Source: Aquimarina sp. Aq107
GTDB taxonomy: Bacteria; Bacteroidota; Bacteroidia; Flavobacteriales; Flavobacteriaceae
NCBI RefSeq assembly: GCF_943733665.1
Contig: NZ_OX030782.1
Coordinates: 1,012,001-1,076,000, forward strand
DNA: 64,000 nt
Direction: 5' to 3'
Shown here: one piece after another, positions 35,295-43,972 of the stretch
Numbering within the stretch: the stretch's first letter is position 1
Layout: the number at the start of each line of letters is the position of its first letter
The notes under the pieces: generated by a model
Database searches by the model: none
What the model was told of the DNA's origin: nothing
Seen by the model: only the letters and a program-made list of their open reading frames with translations
Made by a program: the position numbers and the translations under genes

Positions 35295-35384
35295 TTAATG
35301 CTTTTTATTGTTTTCTTGTTTGTTATGAATAATCAATAATAAAGCTTTGAGGCTATAATGAATTTTAACAGCTAATTATTTGTA

Positions 35385-35457
35385 TTTAGTCTAAATAAAT
35401 TTTTTTTATTGATTCTTGTGTATATATTTGCTTTCTATTTAAATTTAGTCTAAATAA
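35385..35457 (+). promoter_or_regulatory. Promoter of the imelysin operon flanked by two identical boxes
   Basis: ATTTAGTCTAAATAA occurs at 35384-35398 and 35443-35457. The core TTTAG-T-CTAAA is palindromic. Between them, TATATTTG (35423-35430) is a perfect -7 element. The two boxes would cover the upstream part of the promoter and the initially transcribed region. A metal-responsive repressor is inferred from the genes that follow. Confidence 0.6.
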
Positions 35458-35466
35458 TATTAAGTA

Positions 35467-36690
35467 ATGAAAAACTCACTAACTAAACTATTTTTATCAA
35501 CGACAATTTTAGCAAGTATGTTTTCTTGTTCTAGCGATGATGATGGAGGGACAACAGTAGTTCAAGTAACAAAAGCAGCGGTAATCGAAAACTATAGTAG
35601 CGTAGTATATCAATCCTATTTGGATAGTTATAATGGAGCAGTAACAATGCAAACTGCTATCAATGCATTTATAGACACACCTTCAGAAGTAAATTTTGAG
35701 GCAGCAAAAACGGCTTGGTTAAATGTTCGAGAAGCATATGGACAGACAGAAGCATATAGAGAATCTAATGGACCCATTGATACCGATGAAACGACAGCTA
35801 CACCTTGGGGTATTGGTAATGAAGGACAGTTAAACGCATGGCCTATTGATGAAGGTTATGTAGATTACATTGAGGCTGGAACAGAGCCTTATGCGGGTGA
35901 TTATACAAGTATTATTAGTAATACAACTATAACTATTGATGAAGCTACTCTTGTTTCTTTAAATGAAGAAGATAGTGATAAGTCTATTAGTACAGGTTGG
36001 CATGCTATAGAATTTTTATTATGGGGACAGGATAATACAATCCCTAGCGAAAATCAGGCTGGTTTAAGAATGTTTACAGATTACACTACAGCGGATAATG
36101 CTGATAGAAGAGGAGAGTATCTTTCGGCAGTAACAAGTTTATTGGTAAAAGATCTTAAAAAATTAGTAGATACTTGGAATACAGGAGGAACTTACAATAC
36201 AGTTTTCTTAGCATTAGATGAAGATACTGCTTTAAAGCAATTAATAAACGGAGCATTCTTTATTGCAGGAGATGAGTTAAGCTCAGAAAGAATTATTGCT
36301 CCTTTGGATAGTACTGACGGTATCGACAACTCTGGTCAGGAGGATGAACATTCGTGTTTTTCGGATAATACCGACAGAGATATTTTTGCCAATGCTCAAG
36401 GAGTTTACAATGTGGTTTTTGGTCAGTATGGTACTGTTTCTGGAGCTTCATTTTACGATTTAGTAAAACAAGTTGATGAAAATCAGGCACAAATATTAAA
36501 AGAAGCATCAGATAATGCTATGGAAAAAGTAAATGCTGTAGCTAATAATGCGCAACCATTCGATTTTTTAATCACACAAGAAAACACTACTGATGCAACA
36601 CCTGGTGTTGTACTGCAGAGTGTTATAGCTTTACAAGAATGGGCTGATGTAATAAGTGAATCTGCATCAATTATTGGGATTAGTCTTTAA
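35467..36690 (+). CDS. Imelysin-family lipoprotein
   Basis: 407 residues. A lipoprotein signal ends at the cysteine of MFSCSSDDD (about residue 21). It has the imelysin (insulin-cleaving-like) fold with the GxHxxE motif as GWHAIEFLLWG around residue 177-187. Family members are iron-regulated outer-membrane or periplasmic proteins (IrpA, EfeO-like) thought to bind iron or haem. It is the first gene of an operon with a di-haem oxidase and a second imelysin. Confidence 0.9.
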   Translation: MKNSLTKLFLSTTILASMFSCSSDDDGGTTVVQVTKAAVIENYSSVVYQSYLDSYNGAVTMQTAINAFIDTPSEVNFEAAKTAWLNVREAYGQTEAYRESNGPIDTDETTATPWGIGNEGQLNAWPIDEGYVDYIEAGTEPYAGDYTSIISNTTITIDEATLVSLNEEDSDKSISTGWHAIEFLLWGQDNTIPSENQAGLRMFTDYTTADNADRRGEYLSAVTSLLVKDLKKLVDTWNTGGTYNTVFLALDEDTALKQLINGAFFIAGDELSSERIIAPLDSTDGIDNSGQEDEHSCFSDNTDRDIFANAQGVYNVVFGQYGTVSGASFYDLVKQVDENQAQILKEASDNAMEKVNAVANNAQPFDFLITQENTTDATPGVVLQSVIALQEWADVISESASIIGISL

Positions 36691-36717
36691 TTTTATAGAG
36701 AAATAACTATAACTAAT

Positions 36718-36755
36718 AAGTCCTAAATGTAATATTTAGGACTTGTTGGTTTTTA
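36718..36755 (+). terminator. Hairpin between imelysin and di-haem oxidase genes
   Basis: Perfect 11-bp stem AAGTCCTAAAT / ATTTAGGACTT with a 5-nt loop, followed by a T-rich tract. It may attenuate rather than end the operon. Confidence 0.7.
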
Positions 36756-36765
36756 TATTTTAAGA

Positions 36766-38160
36766 ATGAAAAAGTTTTTTTTGCTGTTAAGTGTTTTGTT
36801 GACTGTAAGCTGTTCTAGTGATGATGATTATGTTGATATTGTAGATATCTTGTATGAGGAAGGAGAAGAGTTTTTAACCGGATCACTTGGAGTAAATTCT
36901 ACGAGTAGTAATGCTTTCGGTTTTGAAATTGAAGGGTTGTCTTTTCAAGATCAAGCTAGATTTGCAACAGGGAATTCACTTTTTAATCAATCTTGGGTTT
37001 CTTCTCCAGCATCAACAACAGCACGAGATGGATTAGGACCTACATTTAATGCTCGTGCTTGCGCTACATGTCATTTTAAAGATGGTAGAGGTCATCCAAT
37101 AGAAAATGGAGCTACTTCCAGAGGGTTTTTAATGCGTGTTAGTCTGCCAGGACAGGATGCTTTTGGTTTTGCAAATCCGGTTCCAGAATATGGAACTCAA
37201 ATTCAAGATAGAGCAAACAATGGTATTCCTTTTGAAGCAAAAATTACAGTTAGTTATGAAATAATCACAGGAAATTACGCTGATGGTACTTCATATGAAC
37301 TGCAGAAACCAATATACACGATTGTAGAAGAACAATTTGGAGTGTTGAATAATGTATCAATGTCTCCTAGAGTAGCTCAACAGACTATTGGTTTAGGGTT
37401 TATAAGTGCATTACCGGATACTGAGATTACTAAGTTTGCTGACGAATTTGATGCTAATAATGATGGGATATCGGGTAAGGCTAATTATGTCTGGGATTTT
37501 GATGCCAATAGCCTGCAACTGGGAAAATATGGTTGGAAAGCAAATTCTCCAACATTAAAACAGCAGATAACTTCTGCTTTTCATGGCGATATGGGATTGA
37601 CTACATCAATGTTTCCAGAAAATAATTGCCCATCTCCACAATTAGATTGTATAGAGGCTCCAAATGGTGGTGTGCCTGAGGTAACGGATACTCAATTAGA
37701 ACGCGTACAATTCTACCAAGCAAATCTAGCTGTACCTAATAGAAGAAATTTTAAAGATGAATCGGTGCTTAAAGGAAAAAAAATCTTTGAAGAGTTAAAT
37801 TGTGTAGGGTGTCATGCGATTAATCAAAAAACTGCAAATTTTCCTTTTAGCCCATTATTAGGAGGCATAACAATCAAGCCTTATTCTGACTTCTTGTTAC
37901 ACGATATGGGAGAAGCGTTAGCTGATAATAGATCAGATTTTATGGCTAATGGACAAGAATGGCGAACTCAACCACTTTGGGGAATTGGTTTAATTAGTAC
38001 AGTCAATGATCATACATTTTTATTACACGATGGAAGGGCCAGAAATATAGAAGAAGCTATACTTTGGCATGGAGGAGAAGGGGAAGAGAGTAAACAAGGT
38101 TTTACAAACCTGGAAGAAGAAGAAAGAGCGCAGTTAATTGACTTTATAAATTCATTGTAA
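36766..38160 (+). CDS. Di-haem oxidoreductase lipoprotein (DUF1111/DHOR type)
   Basis: 464 residues. A lipoprotein signal ends at SCSSDDD. Two c-type haem sites are visible: CATCH (about residue 99-103) and CVGCH (about 346-350), in the usual FNARACATCH and KKIFEELNCVGCHAI contexts, with a late PLWGIGL...HDGRARNIEEAI segment. This is the cytochrome-c-peroxidase-like partner regularly encoded beside imelysins. A role in iron oxidation or reduction during uptake is inferred in the family but not proven. Confidence 0.92.
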   Translation: MKKFFLLLSVLLTVSCSSDDDYVDIVDILYEEGEEFLTGSLGVNSTSSNAFGFEIEGLSFQDQARFATGNSLFNQSWVSSPASTTARDGLGPTFNARACATCHFKDGRGHPIENGATSRGFLMRVSLPGQDAFGFANPVPEYGTQIQDRANNGIPFEAKITVSYEIITGNYADGTSYELQKPIYTIVEEQFGVLNNVSMSPRVAQQTIGLGFISALPDTEITKFADEFDANNDGISGKANYVWDFDANSLQLGKYGWKANSPTLKQQITSAFHGDMGLTTSMFPENNCPSPQLDCIEAPNGGVPEVTDTQLERVQFYQANLAVPNRRNFKDESVLKGKKIFEELNCVGCHAINQKTANFPFSPLLGGITIKPYSDFLLHDMGEALADNRSDFMANGQEWRTQPLWGIGLISTVNDHTFLLHDGRARNIEEAILWHGGEGEESKQGFTNLEEEERAQLIDFINSL

Positions 38161-38179
38161 TCAGATTAAGATAATTATT

Positions 38180-39268
38180 ATGAAATTAAAAAAACTAAAA
38201 ATTACAATTTTACTATTTGTTATAAGTGTAGTTTCTTGTAATGAAGATGAATCTTCGGAAAACACCAATAATTTCGATGTTAGAGCTCTTTTAGAAGAGG
38301 TTACTATAAATAATGTTATTGTTTCAGTTAATGAATTTCAAGACCAATCAGAGTCTCTTAGCGATGCTGTTGAAGCATATCTGGGGGAAATGAATGAAGA
38401 TAATTTGTTAGATGTCAGAAATCAATGGAAATCTACAGCATTAACTTATGCTTCTATTTATGCATTTAATATTGGAGATGTAAGAGATCAATTCTTTCAC
38501 CAATCACTTTATAATTGGCCAACTTTGCCTAATACAATAGAAAGTTTTATTGCTAATAATGATGAGATTAATGAAAGTTTTATAATGTCCATTAGCCCTC
38601 AAGCAAAAACACTTTCAGGGCTAGAGTATTTAATTTATAAAGACTCTTTGAGTACTACGAATCAAGAGTTTTTGGTTTCTGTAAATAGACAGAATTATTT
38701 AAGATTAATTGCTTTAGAGTTAAAAACTCAGGCAAATCGATTGCTAAATGTATGGCAAGAATCTGGAGACAATTATGCGAATGTATTTGCAAATAGTCAG
38801 GCAACTGGTATAGAAGGCTCCTTTAACAAACTTTATAATGGTTTGTTTAATGTTATCGATACCGGAAAGGTTACAAAAATTGGAAAACCCGCGGGCTTAG
38901 AGAATTCAGAAAACACAAATCCAGAATTAACACAAGCGTATTTTAGTAATTCTTCTCTAGATATATTAAAAGCTAATATATTAAGTATAGAAGAAATTTA
39001 TTTTAATCCGAATGGGATAGGTATTTCCGATTATGTTTTTTCTGTAATTAGAAATGATGAGCTTAATAATGCAATTAAAAATAAGATAGATGAAGTTTAT
39101 AATTCAATTAATGCTATTCCAGGGCCGTTGTTTCAGTCGATAACAGAGAATCCAAATGAAGTTGCAGATCTACATAAAAAACTAGAAGAACTAGGGATTT
39201 TATTTAGTGTTGATGTAAGAAGTGTTCTATCTATAATCATTACTTCTACAGATAATGATGGAGATTAG
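38180..39268 (+). CDS. Second imelysin-family lipoprotein
   Basis: 362 residues with a lipoprotein signal (VVSCNEDES, about residue 17-25). The imelysin fold is recognisable (NQWKSTALTYA, QSLYNWPT), but the GxHxxE motif is altered: the corresponding stretch reads LSGLEYLIY, with the histidine missing. It may therefore bind metal differently or be a structural partner of the first copy. It starts 19 bases after the di-haem oxidase gene. Confidence 0.85.
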   Translation: MKLKKLKITILLFVISVVSCNEDESSENTNNFDVRALLEEVTINNVIVSVNEFQDQSESLSDAVEAYLGEMNEDNLLDVRNQWKSTALTYASIYAFNIGDVRDQFFHQSLYNWPTLPNTIESFIANNDEINESFIMSISPQAKTLSGLEYLIYKDSLSTTNQEFLVSVNRQNYLRLIALELKTQANRLLNVWQESGDNYANVFANSQATGIEGSFNKLYNGLFNVIDTGKVTKIGKPAGLENSENTNPELTQAYFSNSSLDILKANILSIEEIYFNPNGIGISDYVFSVIRNDELNNAIKNKIDEVYNSINAIPGPLFQSITENPNEVADLHKKLEELGILFSVDVRSVLSIIITSTDNDGD

Positions 39269-39312
39269 TTTTTGTAAGCTTACCGGAATCTAATACGATA
39301 AAGAAGAAAAAG

Positions 39313-39396
39313 TGCCCAGAGCGGGAGTCGAACCCGCACGCCCTAATGGACACATGGCCCTCAACCATGCCTGTCTACCAATTCCAGCACCTGGGC
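39313..39396 (-). tRNA. tRNA-Leu (GAG)
   Basis: 84-nt type II tRNA on the minus strand. The acceptor stem is GCCCAGG / CTGGGC with discriminator A; the anticodon stem CATGG / CCATG encloses loop TTGAGGG (anticodon GAG), with a variable arm and a GGTTCGACTCC T-arm. CCA is not encoded. Confidence 0.95.
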
Positions 39397-39465
39397 AATA
39401 CAATTTATTTTACAATATAGCGTAAAACTAAAAAAGTATCACAGGGGAATTGCGATACTTTTTAG

Positions 39466-39538
39466 TGACCGGGCTGGGGCTCGAACCCAGGACCCTCTCC
39501 TTAAAAGGGAGATGCTCTACCAACTGAGCTACCCGGTC
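39466..39538 (-). tRNA. tRNA-Lys (TTT), copy 1
   Basis: 73-nt cloverleaf on the minus strand beginning GACCGGGTAGCTCAG. The anticodon stem TCTCC / GGAGA encloses loop CTTTTAA (anticodon TTT). T-arm GGTTCGAGCC. CCA is not encoded. Confidence 0.97.
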
Positions 39539-39618
39539 ATTGATAAATTAAATTATCATATATTTTAAAGAACTGCAGAATAAATAATCAATAATACTTC
39601 AAAATTATTCAGTATTTG

Positions 39619-39691
39619 TGACCGGGCTGGGGCTCGAACCCAGGACCCTCTCCTTAAAAGGGAGATGCTCTACCAACTGAGCTACCCGGTC
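39619..39691 (-). tRNA. tRNA-Lys (TTT), copy 2
   Basis: Identical to the copy 153 bases away through the whole 73-nt body. The flanks differ, so the duplication is not recent or the flanks have drifted. Confidence 0.97.
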
Positions 39692-39825
39692 ATACATTCT
39701 TTTTTCCTTGAATGCGGGTGCAAATATACTATCAATAATTTATTTTTCAAGAAGAATTTAATATAAATTTACGTTTTATTTTAAATGCCCTTTTTTTTAG
39801 GCATAAATTACCTAATTTTTACTTT

Positions 39826-40347
39826 ATGAATATTATTTTATTAGGATATATGGGTTGCGGTAAGTCCTCTATTGGCAGGGATTTAGCTTCTGAATTAAAA
39901 ATGGAATGCATCGATCTTGATGATTTTATAGAAAATCAAGAAAAAAAATCAATAGGTCAAATTTTTGAGGATAACGGTGAAATATATTTTAGAAAAAAAG
40001 AAAATGAGTACCTAAAACAAGTCTTAAAAACGAAAAATAATCATATTATTTCTTTAGGAGGAGGAACTCCTTGTTTTGCGGGAAACCTTGAGATCATTAA
40101 AGGAGATGAAAACGCTAAAAGTGTGTACCTGAAAACTTCTTTAGAAGAATTAGTGGATAGATTATATCTAGAGAAAGAAAAACGTCCTTTAATAGCTCAT
40201 ATATCATCTAGGGATGATCTTAAAGACTTTGTTCGTAAACATCTCTTCGAGCGTTCTTTTTATTATAATCAAGCGGAGTATGTTATTTCTACTGATAACA
40301 AGACTATTCAAGAAGTTGTCAAGGAAATGCAAAATGTTTTATTCTAG
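39826..40347 (+). CDS. aroK: Shikimate kinase
   Basis: 173 residues, the usual size. P-loop GYMGCGKSSIG (about 7-17), the DLDDFIE shikimate/Mg site (about 31-37), FRKKENEYL with the substrate-binding arginine, SLGGGTPC (about 77-84) and the lid KRPL. It phosphorylates shikimate in aromatic amino-acid synthesis. The 3' end overlaps the convergent phosphoribosyltransferase gene by nine bases. Confidence 0.95.
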   Translation: MNIILLGYMGCGKSSIGRDLASELKMECIDLDDFIENQEKKSIGQIFEDNGEIYFRKKENEYLKQVLKTKNNHIISLGGGTPCFAGNLEIIKGDENAKSVYLKTSLEELVDRLYLEKEKRPLIAHISSRDDLKDFVRKHLFERSFYYNQAEYVISTDNKTIQEVVKEMQNVLF

Positions 40348-40839
40348 TATAGCTAGATCATTTTCTCCAAAAGTTACATTCACATGCTCATGTAGTGATG
40401 TAGAAAGTGAAATTCCTTTGAAATCTGCTTTTATCGGGTATTTTTTATGATTTCGGTTAACAAGAACAGCTGTCTTAAACCGTATTAATGGCACGTCTAA
40501 AAAATGTTTTACACCATATACCAAAGCAGTACCAGAATTAAGTACATCATCTGCAAGGACAAGTGATTTGTTTTTATAATCTGAAGCAGAAATGGAGGTT
40601 TTAACAGTGTCTTGCGGAGAAGATTTATCCATAGTTACTTCACATAATGTAATATTAATATCAGAAACCTCTTCTAATATTGCTTTTAGGCGTTGAGCAA
40701 AAATATAACCATTACTTGCAATACCAGCAATAACAATTTCTTTTTCATTTACATTAGTTTCATAGATTTGATACGCTATACGCTTAATCTTATGTTGTAT
40801 TTGTTCGTGAGTAAGGATGATATTGTCTTCGGTTTGCAT
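40339..40839 (-). CDS. Phosphoribosyltransferase-fold protein (PyrR/Hpt-like)
   Basis: 166 residues. The PRPP-binding motif SLVLADDVLNSGTAL (about 90-104) and the IVIAGIASNGYIFA segment (about 35-48) fit type I PRTases. The name PyrR is often given to such proteins, but the substrate is not readable. It is the last gene of a minus-strand group (S4 protein, methyltransferase, PRTase), 22 bases after the methyltransferase gene, and overlaps aroK tail to tail. Confidence 0.87.
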   Translation of the reverse strand: MQTEDNIILTHEQIQHKIKRIAYQIYETNVNEKEIVIAGIASNGYIFAQRLKAILEEVSDINITLCEVTMDKSSPQDTVKTSISASDYKNKSLVLADDVLNSGTALVYGVKHFLDVPLIRFKTAVLVNRNHKKYPIKADFKGISLSTSLHEHVNVTFGENDLAILE

Positions 40840-40861
40840 TCGTAACTGTAGTTATATTTTT

Positions 40862-41443
40862 TCAATTGACCTCAAAGATAAAAAAGAGTTCGTTATCCTT
40901 GCGTGGTAGAATGGAATTATAACACTTTTCTAATGTGTTAATTCTGAAATATTGTGAAAATAACTCCAAATACTGATTTTTAGTACCTCCAAATGGAGGG
41001 CCGGATTTTTCAAATTCGATATTGAAGAAAAGACCAACTAATTTTCCATTTGGTTTTAAAATTGATTTCATCTTAGCAAGATATTGCTTTCTTTGGTCTG
41101 GATGAATTGCGCAGAAGAATGTTTGTTCTACGACAATATCGAATTGATCTTCTAGTTCAAAAAAATCTTTATATAGTATTTGCGATACAGGAAAATCCGG
41201 AAATTTTATTTTAAAATTATCAAGAGTATCTTTTACAAAATCTAATATGTAGATGTTTTTAAAACCATTTCGAAATAAATAAATAGCCTCATATGCATTT
41301 CCACATCCAGGAATTAATATTTTTAAGCTTTTATCTTCTAACTGATCAAAGTATGAAATAATTGGAGGAGATGCATATCCTATGTCCCATCCGGTTTGAT
41401 TTGAACTATATTTGTTATTCCAAAATTTTGAATCTAATTTCAT
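40862..41443 (-). CDS. TPMT-like SAM-dependent methyltransferase
   Basis: 193 residues. FWNNKYSSNQTGWDIGYASPP at the N terminus is the thiopurine-methyltransferase-type lead, followed by SAM motif I ILIPGCGNAYEA (about 42-53), then FDIVVEQTFFCAI. In bacteria these enzymes methylate small thiols, selenium or tellurium compounds, or halides. The substrate here is unknown. Its start overlaps the stop of the S4 protein gene by four bases. Confidence 0.88.
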   Translation of the reverse strand: MKLDSKFWNNKYSSNQTGWDIGYASPPIISYFDQLEDKSLKILIPGCGNAYEAIYLFRNGFKNIYILDFVKDTLDNFKIKFPDFPVSQILYKDFFELEDQFDIVVEQTFFCAIHPDQRKQYLAKMKSILKPNGKLVGLFFNIEFEKSGPPFGGTKNQYLELFSQYFRINTLEKCYNSILPRKDNELFFIFEVN

Positions 41444-41829
41444 TCCTCACTATCGTTATTAGAAGGTTCTTCAAACCAATCATCAATATCTCTTCGATCT
41501 TTCTTGGTAGGTCTACCAGCACCTTTTTTTCTGTAATATTCTTTAGAATATTTTAAAAGATCTAGTTTTTGCAACGTTTCTGTAGGAGTAACGTCTTTAC
41601 GATATATGTCGACTAGCTTAGCGCCAAGTCGACTTTTTGGTGTGTCCAGAACAACAAGTTCATAGTTAACCTGGTTTTTTCGAACTGTAATTTTATCAGT
41701 TGGGTAGATTTCTCGTGATGGTTTTATAATATCGCCATTCACTCTTACTTTACCTTCTTTACAAGCTTTGGTAGCAATGCTACGCGTCTTGAAATATCTG
41801 ATACACCATAAATATTTATCAACTCGCAT
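41440..41829 (-). CDS. S4-domain RNA-binding protein (Hsp15-like)
   Basis: 129 residues. MRVDKYLWCIRYFKTRSIATKAC is the start of an S4 domain (about 1-60), with VRVNGDIIKPSREI, and the C terminus is basic then acidic (KKGAGRPTKKDRRD). Hsp15 relatives bind stalled 50S subunits carrying nascent chains and help recycle them. It is first in a three-gene minus-strand operon. Confidence 0.9.
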   Translation of the reverse strand: MRVDKYLWCIRYFKTRSIATKACKEGKVRVNGDIIKPSREIYPTDKITVRKNQVNYELVVLDTPKSRLGAKLVDIYRKDVTPTETLQKLDLLKYSKEYYRKKGAGRPTKKDRRDIDDWFEEPSNNDSEE

Positions 41830-41920
41830 AAAAAATGATTAAAAAATGCGTTTTATCTATAATAATAGTTGAGCAAAAGTACAAGAAAATTGTATCTTGC
41901 GCCTTCAAAAAAGCAATCAG

Positions 41921-43126
41921 ATGAATGTAAGAAGATATATTTTTGCCGCAGGTGTTGTTGTGGCAGCCTTATATGCCTGTAATAACGATGACGATGATGG
42001 TATTATTAGTGTTCCGCCAAGAGATGAAGCAGAACAACAGGCTGATGAAGATCCAATAATACAAGATTATCTAAAAACGCATTTTTTTACGTTGGTAGAT
42101 AATGATGCAAACCCTGATTTCCAAACTGTACAATTTGATACTATAGCAGGAGTTAATAGTGGCCAAACTTCTATTTGGGATTCTGGACTTTTGGAAACTA
42201 AGACAGTTACCAATATGGATACAGAGGTTTCGTATACATTATACATGCTTAAATATAATAATGGAGTAGCTACTGAACGCCAAACGCAGTTCGCGGATTC
42301 TACATTTGTAACTTATACAGGAGAGGTTTTTTATGATTATGAAGATGATGATGGAGATGGTATTCCTAATGATGGTGATGTAGACGCAGATGGAGATGGA
42401 GAACCTGATACGGTAGATGATTCTGTTACTAAAACAGATAGTGACGGTGATGGTATTGCTGATGATAGTGATATTGATAATAATCCAACTTCTTCAGATT
42501 CTGATGGTGATGGTGTTATAGATGAAAATGATCCTGTAGATAATAATAACCCTAGGAGAAGAGTGTTTGATAGCGCAGTAACTCCAGTATGGTTTGATTT
42601 AGTAAACGTTGTAGAAGGTTTTAGAGAAGCAGTAGTAGATTTCAAAGGGGCATCAGGTTTTATAGAGAATGGCGATGGTACTGTTAGTTACAATATGGAT
42701 TTTGGTAATTTTACAGTTTTTATGCCATCTGGTTTAGGGTATTTTGCAGAACCGCAAAATGGAATCCCGCAATATGCACCTTTAATATTTAGTGTTCAAT
42801 TGTATGGAAGTGTAGAAGCAGATCACGACAATGATGGAGTTCCTTCATATTTAGAAGATATTGATGGAGATAGGTTGGTTTTTGATACAGATGATGATAC
42901 AGATGGTAATGGTTTTCCTGATTATTTAGATCCAGATGATGATGGTGATGGAACATTAACAATAGATGAAGATTTAGAGCCAGATACAGATTTAACTGTA
43001 GATAGAGATGGAGATGGAGATCCAACAAATGACATTGGAGATGGAGATCCAACAAATGATGATACTGATGGAGATGGAATTCCAAACTATCTCGATACAG
43101 ATGATACAGCATCTAGAGATGATTAA
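41921..43126 (+). CDS. FKBP-type prolyl isomerase lipoprotein with acidic calcium-repeat insertions
   Basis: 401 residues from ATG 41921 (a TTG at 41897 lies in the promoter). A lipoprotein signal ends near YACNNDDDD. The FKBP domain is split: strand FVTYTGEVF is followed by about 75 residues of thrombospondin-type-3-like DxDGDG repeats, then VFDSAVTPVWFDLVNVVEGF and FMPSGLGYF...YAPLIFSVQL complete the fold. A second Asp-rich tail (about 295-401) ends the protein. GldI-like and related FKBP lipoproteins are typical of flavobacteria. The insertion inside the catalytic fold is unusual and is probably a surface loop binding calcium. Confidence 0.88.
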   Translation: MNVRRYIFAAGVVVAALYACNNDDDDGIISVPPRDEAEQQADEDPIIQDYLKTHFFTLVDNDANPDFQTVQFDTIAGVNSGQTSIWDSGLLETKTVTNMDTEVSYTLYMLKYNNGVATERQTQFADSTFVTYTGEVFYDYEDDDGDGIPNDGDVDADGDGEPDTVDDSVTKTDSDGDGIADDSDIDNNPTSSDSDGDGVIDENDPVDNNNPRRRVFDSAVTPVWFDLVNVVEGFREAVVDFKGASGFIENGDGTVSYNMDFGNFTVFMPSGLGYFAEPQNGIPQYAPLIFSVQLYGSVEADHDNDGVPSYLEDIDGDRLVFDTDDDTDGNGFPDYLDPDDDGDGTLTIDEDLEPDTDLTVDRDGDGDPTNDIGDGDPTNDDTDGDGIPNYLDTDDTASRDD

Positions 43127-43132
43127 TTTATA

Positions 43133-43167
43133 AAAAAACTCCGGTAATTTTACCGGAGTTTTTTTAT
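43133..43167. terminator. Bidirectional terminator between FKBP and barrel genes
   Basis: 13-bp stem AAAACTCCGGTAA / TTACCGGAGTTTT with a minimal loop, T runs on both strands. It serves the plus FKBP gene and the minus barrel gene. Confidence 0.9.
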
Positions 43168-43183
43168 ACTTTTTTTAATAAAA

Positions 43184-43801
43184 TTATAAGTCCAATGCTA
43201 AACTTAGAATAAATTGATTAGGTCTAGAATCAACTCTAATTGTTTGTCCTGTATTTGCATCAATAGTTTGAGCCTGGTTTTCGGTAATTCCTCTTTCATA
43301 TCTAAGATCTATATTCAGTCGTCTTATCTGTAATCCAACTCCAAATTGAACTCCTACAGTGAATTCATTTTTAACTTCACTTAGTCGAACATCTTCTAGA
43401 TCATTATCTACAATATATTGTAAAGAAGGTCCTCCAAATACGTGTAAAGGGCCTAATAAATAGATCCCTGCTAAAATAGGTAGATCTAGTTTCTTTACAT
43501 TGTAATTTAATTTTCGATTATCAAATGAATAAGAACTACTGTTTTGTGTATACTGTAATTCTGGTTTAAGATAAAAGTTGTCAGTGATATCTCCTCTTAA
43601 AAATACTCCGATATGATATCCTACACGATCATCAGCATTCTCAGAAAGTAAATTGTCACCAGCATTGGTTACATCACTAAACTCTATTTTGCCATTGTCC
43701 CCATAATTCAGACCAGCTTTTACACCAAAGTTTATTCCTTTTTCTTGTGATATGATTGCACAAGAGCTAAAAAGAATTAAAAACACTACTACGTTTTTCA
43801 T
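43184..43801 (-). CDS. PorT-like outer-membrane beta-barrel protein
   Basis: 205 residues: signal peptide (about 1-19, ending SQEKG), then amphipathic strands typical of small 8-strand barrels (FGVKAGLNYG, YHIGVFLRGD, FYLKPELQYT, LDLPILAGIYL, VGVQFGVGLQI, LNIDLRYERGI) and a terminal LSLALDL. It resembles the PorT/OmpW-like outer-membrane family. Whether it acts in type IX secretion cannot be told. Single gene. Confidence 0.85.
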   Translation of the reverse strand: MKNVVVFLILFSSCAIISQEKGINFGVKAGLNYGDNGKIEFSDVTNAGDNLLSENADDRVGYHIGVFLRGDITDNFYLKPELQYTQNSSSYSFDNRKLNYNVKKLDLPILAGIYLLGPLHVFGGPSLQYIVDNDLEDVRLSEVKNEFTVGVQFGVGLQIRRLNIDLRYERGITENQAQTIDANTGQTIRVDSRPNQFILSLALDL

Positions 43802-43906
43802 TTTAAATGAGTTTTAAAAGATGAATAAATAATTAATTGTAATTTTTGGTTGTGGTCAGTGTTTCTTTTATAACGAAAATAGGGTGGGATTATTCTAATA
43901 GTTAAT

Positions 43907-43940
43907 AAAAAAGTCCTCTGTAAAAACAGAAGACTTTTAA
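43907..43940 (-). terminator. Terminator after the transketolase genes
   Basis: Stem AAAAGTC-c-TCTGT / ACAGA-a-GACTTTT with a loop of A, giving a T run on the minus strand. It lies just past the transketolase C-half stop. Confidence 0.75.
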
Positions 43941-43972
43941 AATATACTTTGATAAATAATATAATACTGATG

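Noticed and set aside
42337..43112. Long antisense open frames rich in Ser or His/Leu opposite the FKBP gene
   Set aside because: They are the mirror of the GATGGAGAT-type Asp/Gly repeats on the coding strand and have no start signals.
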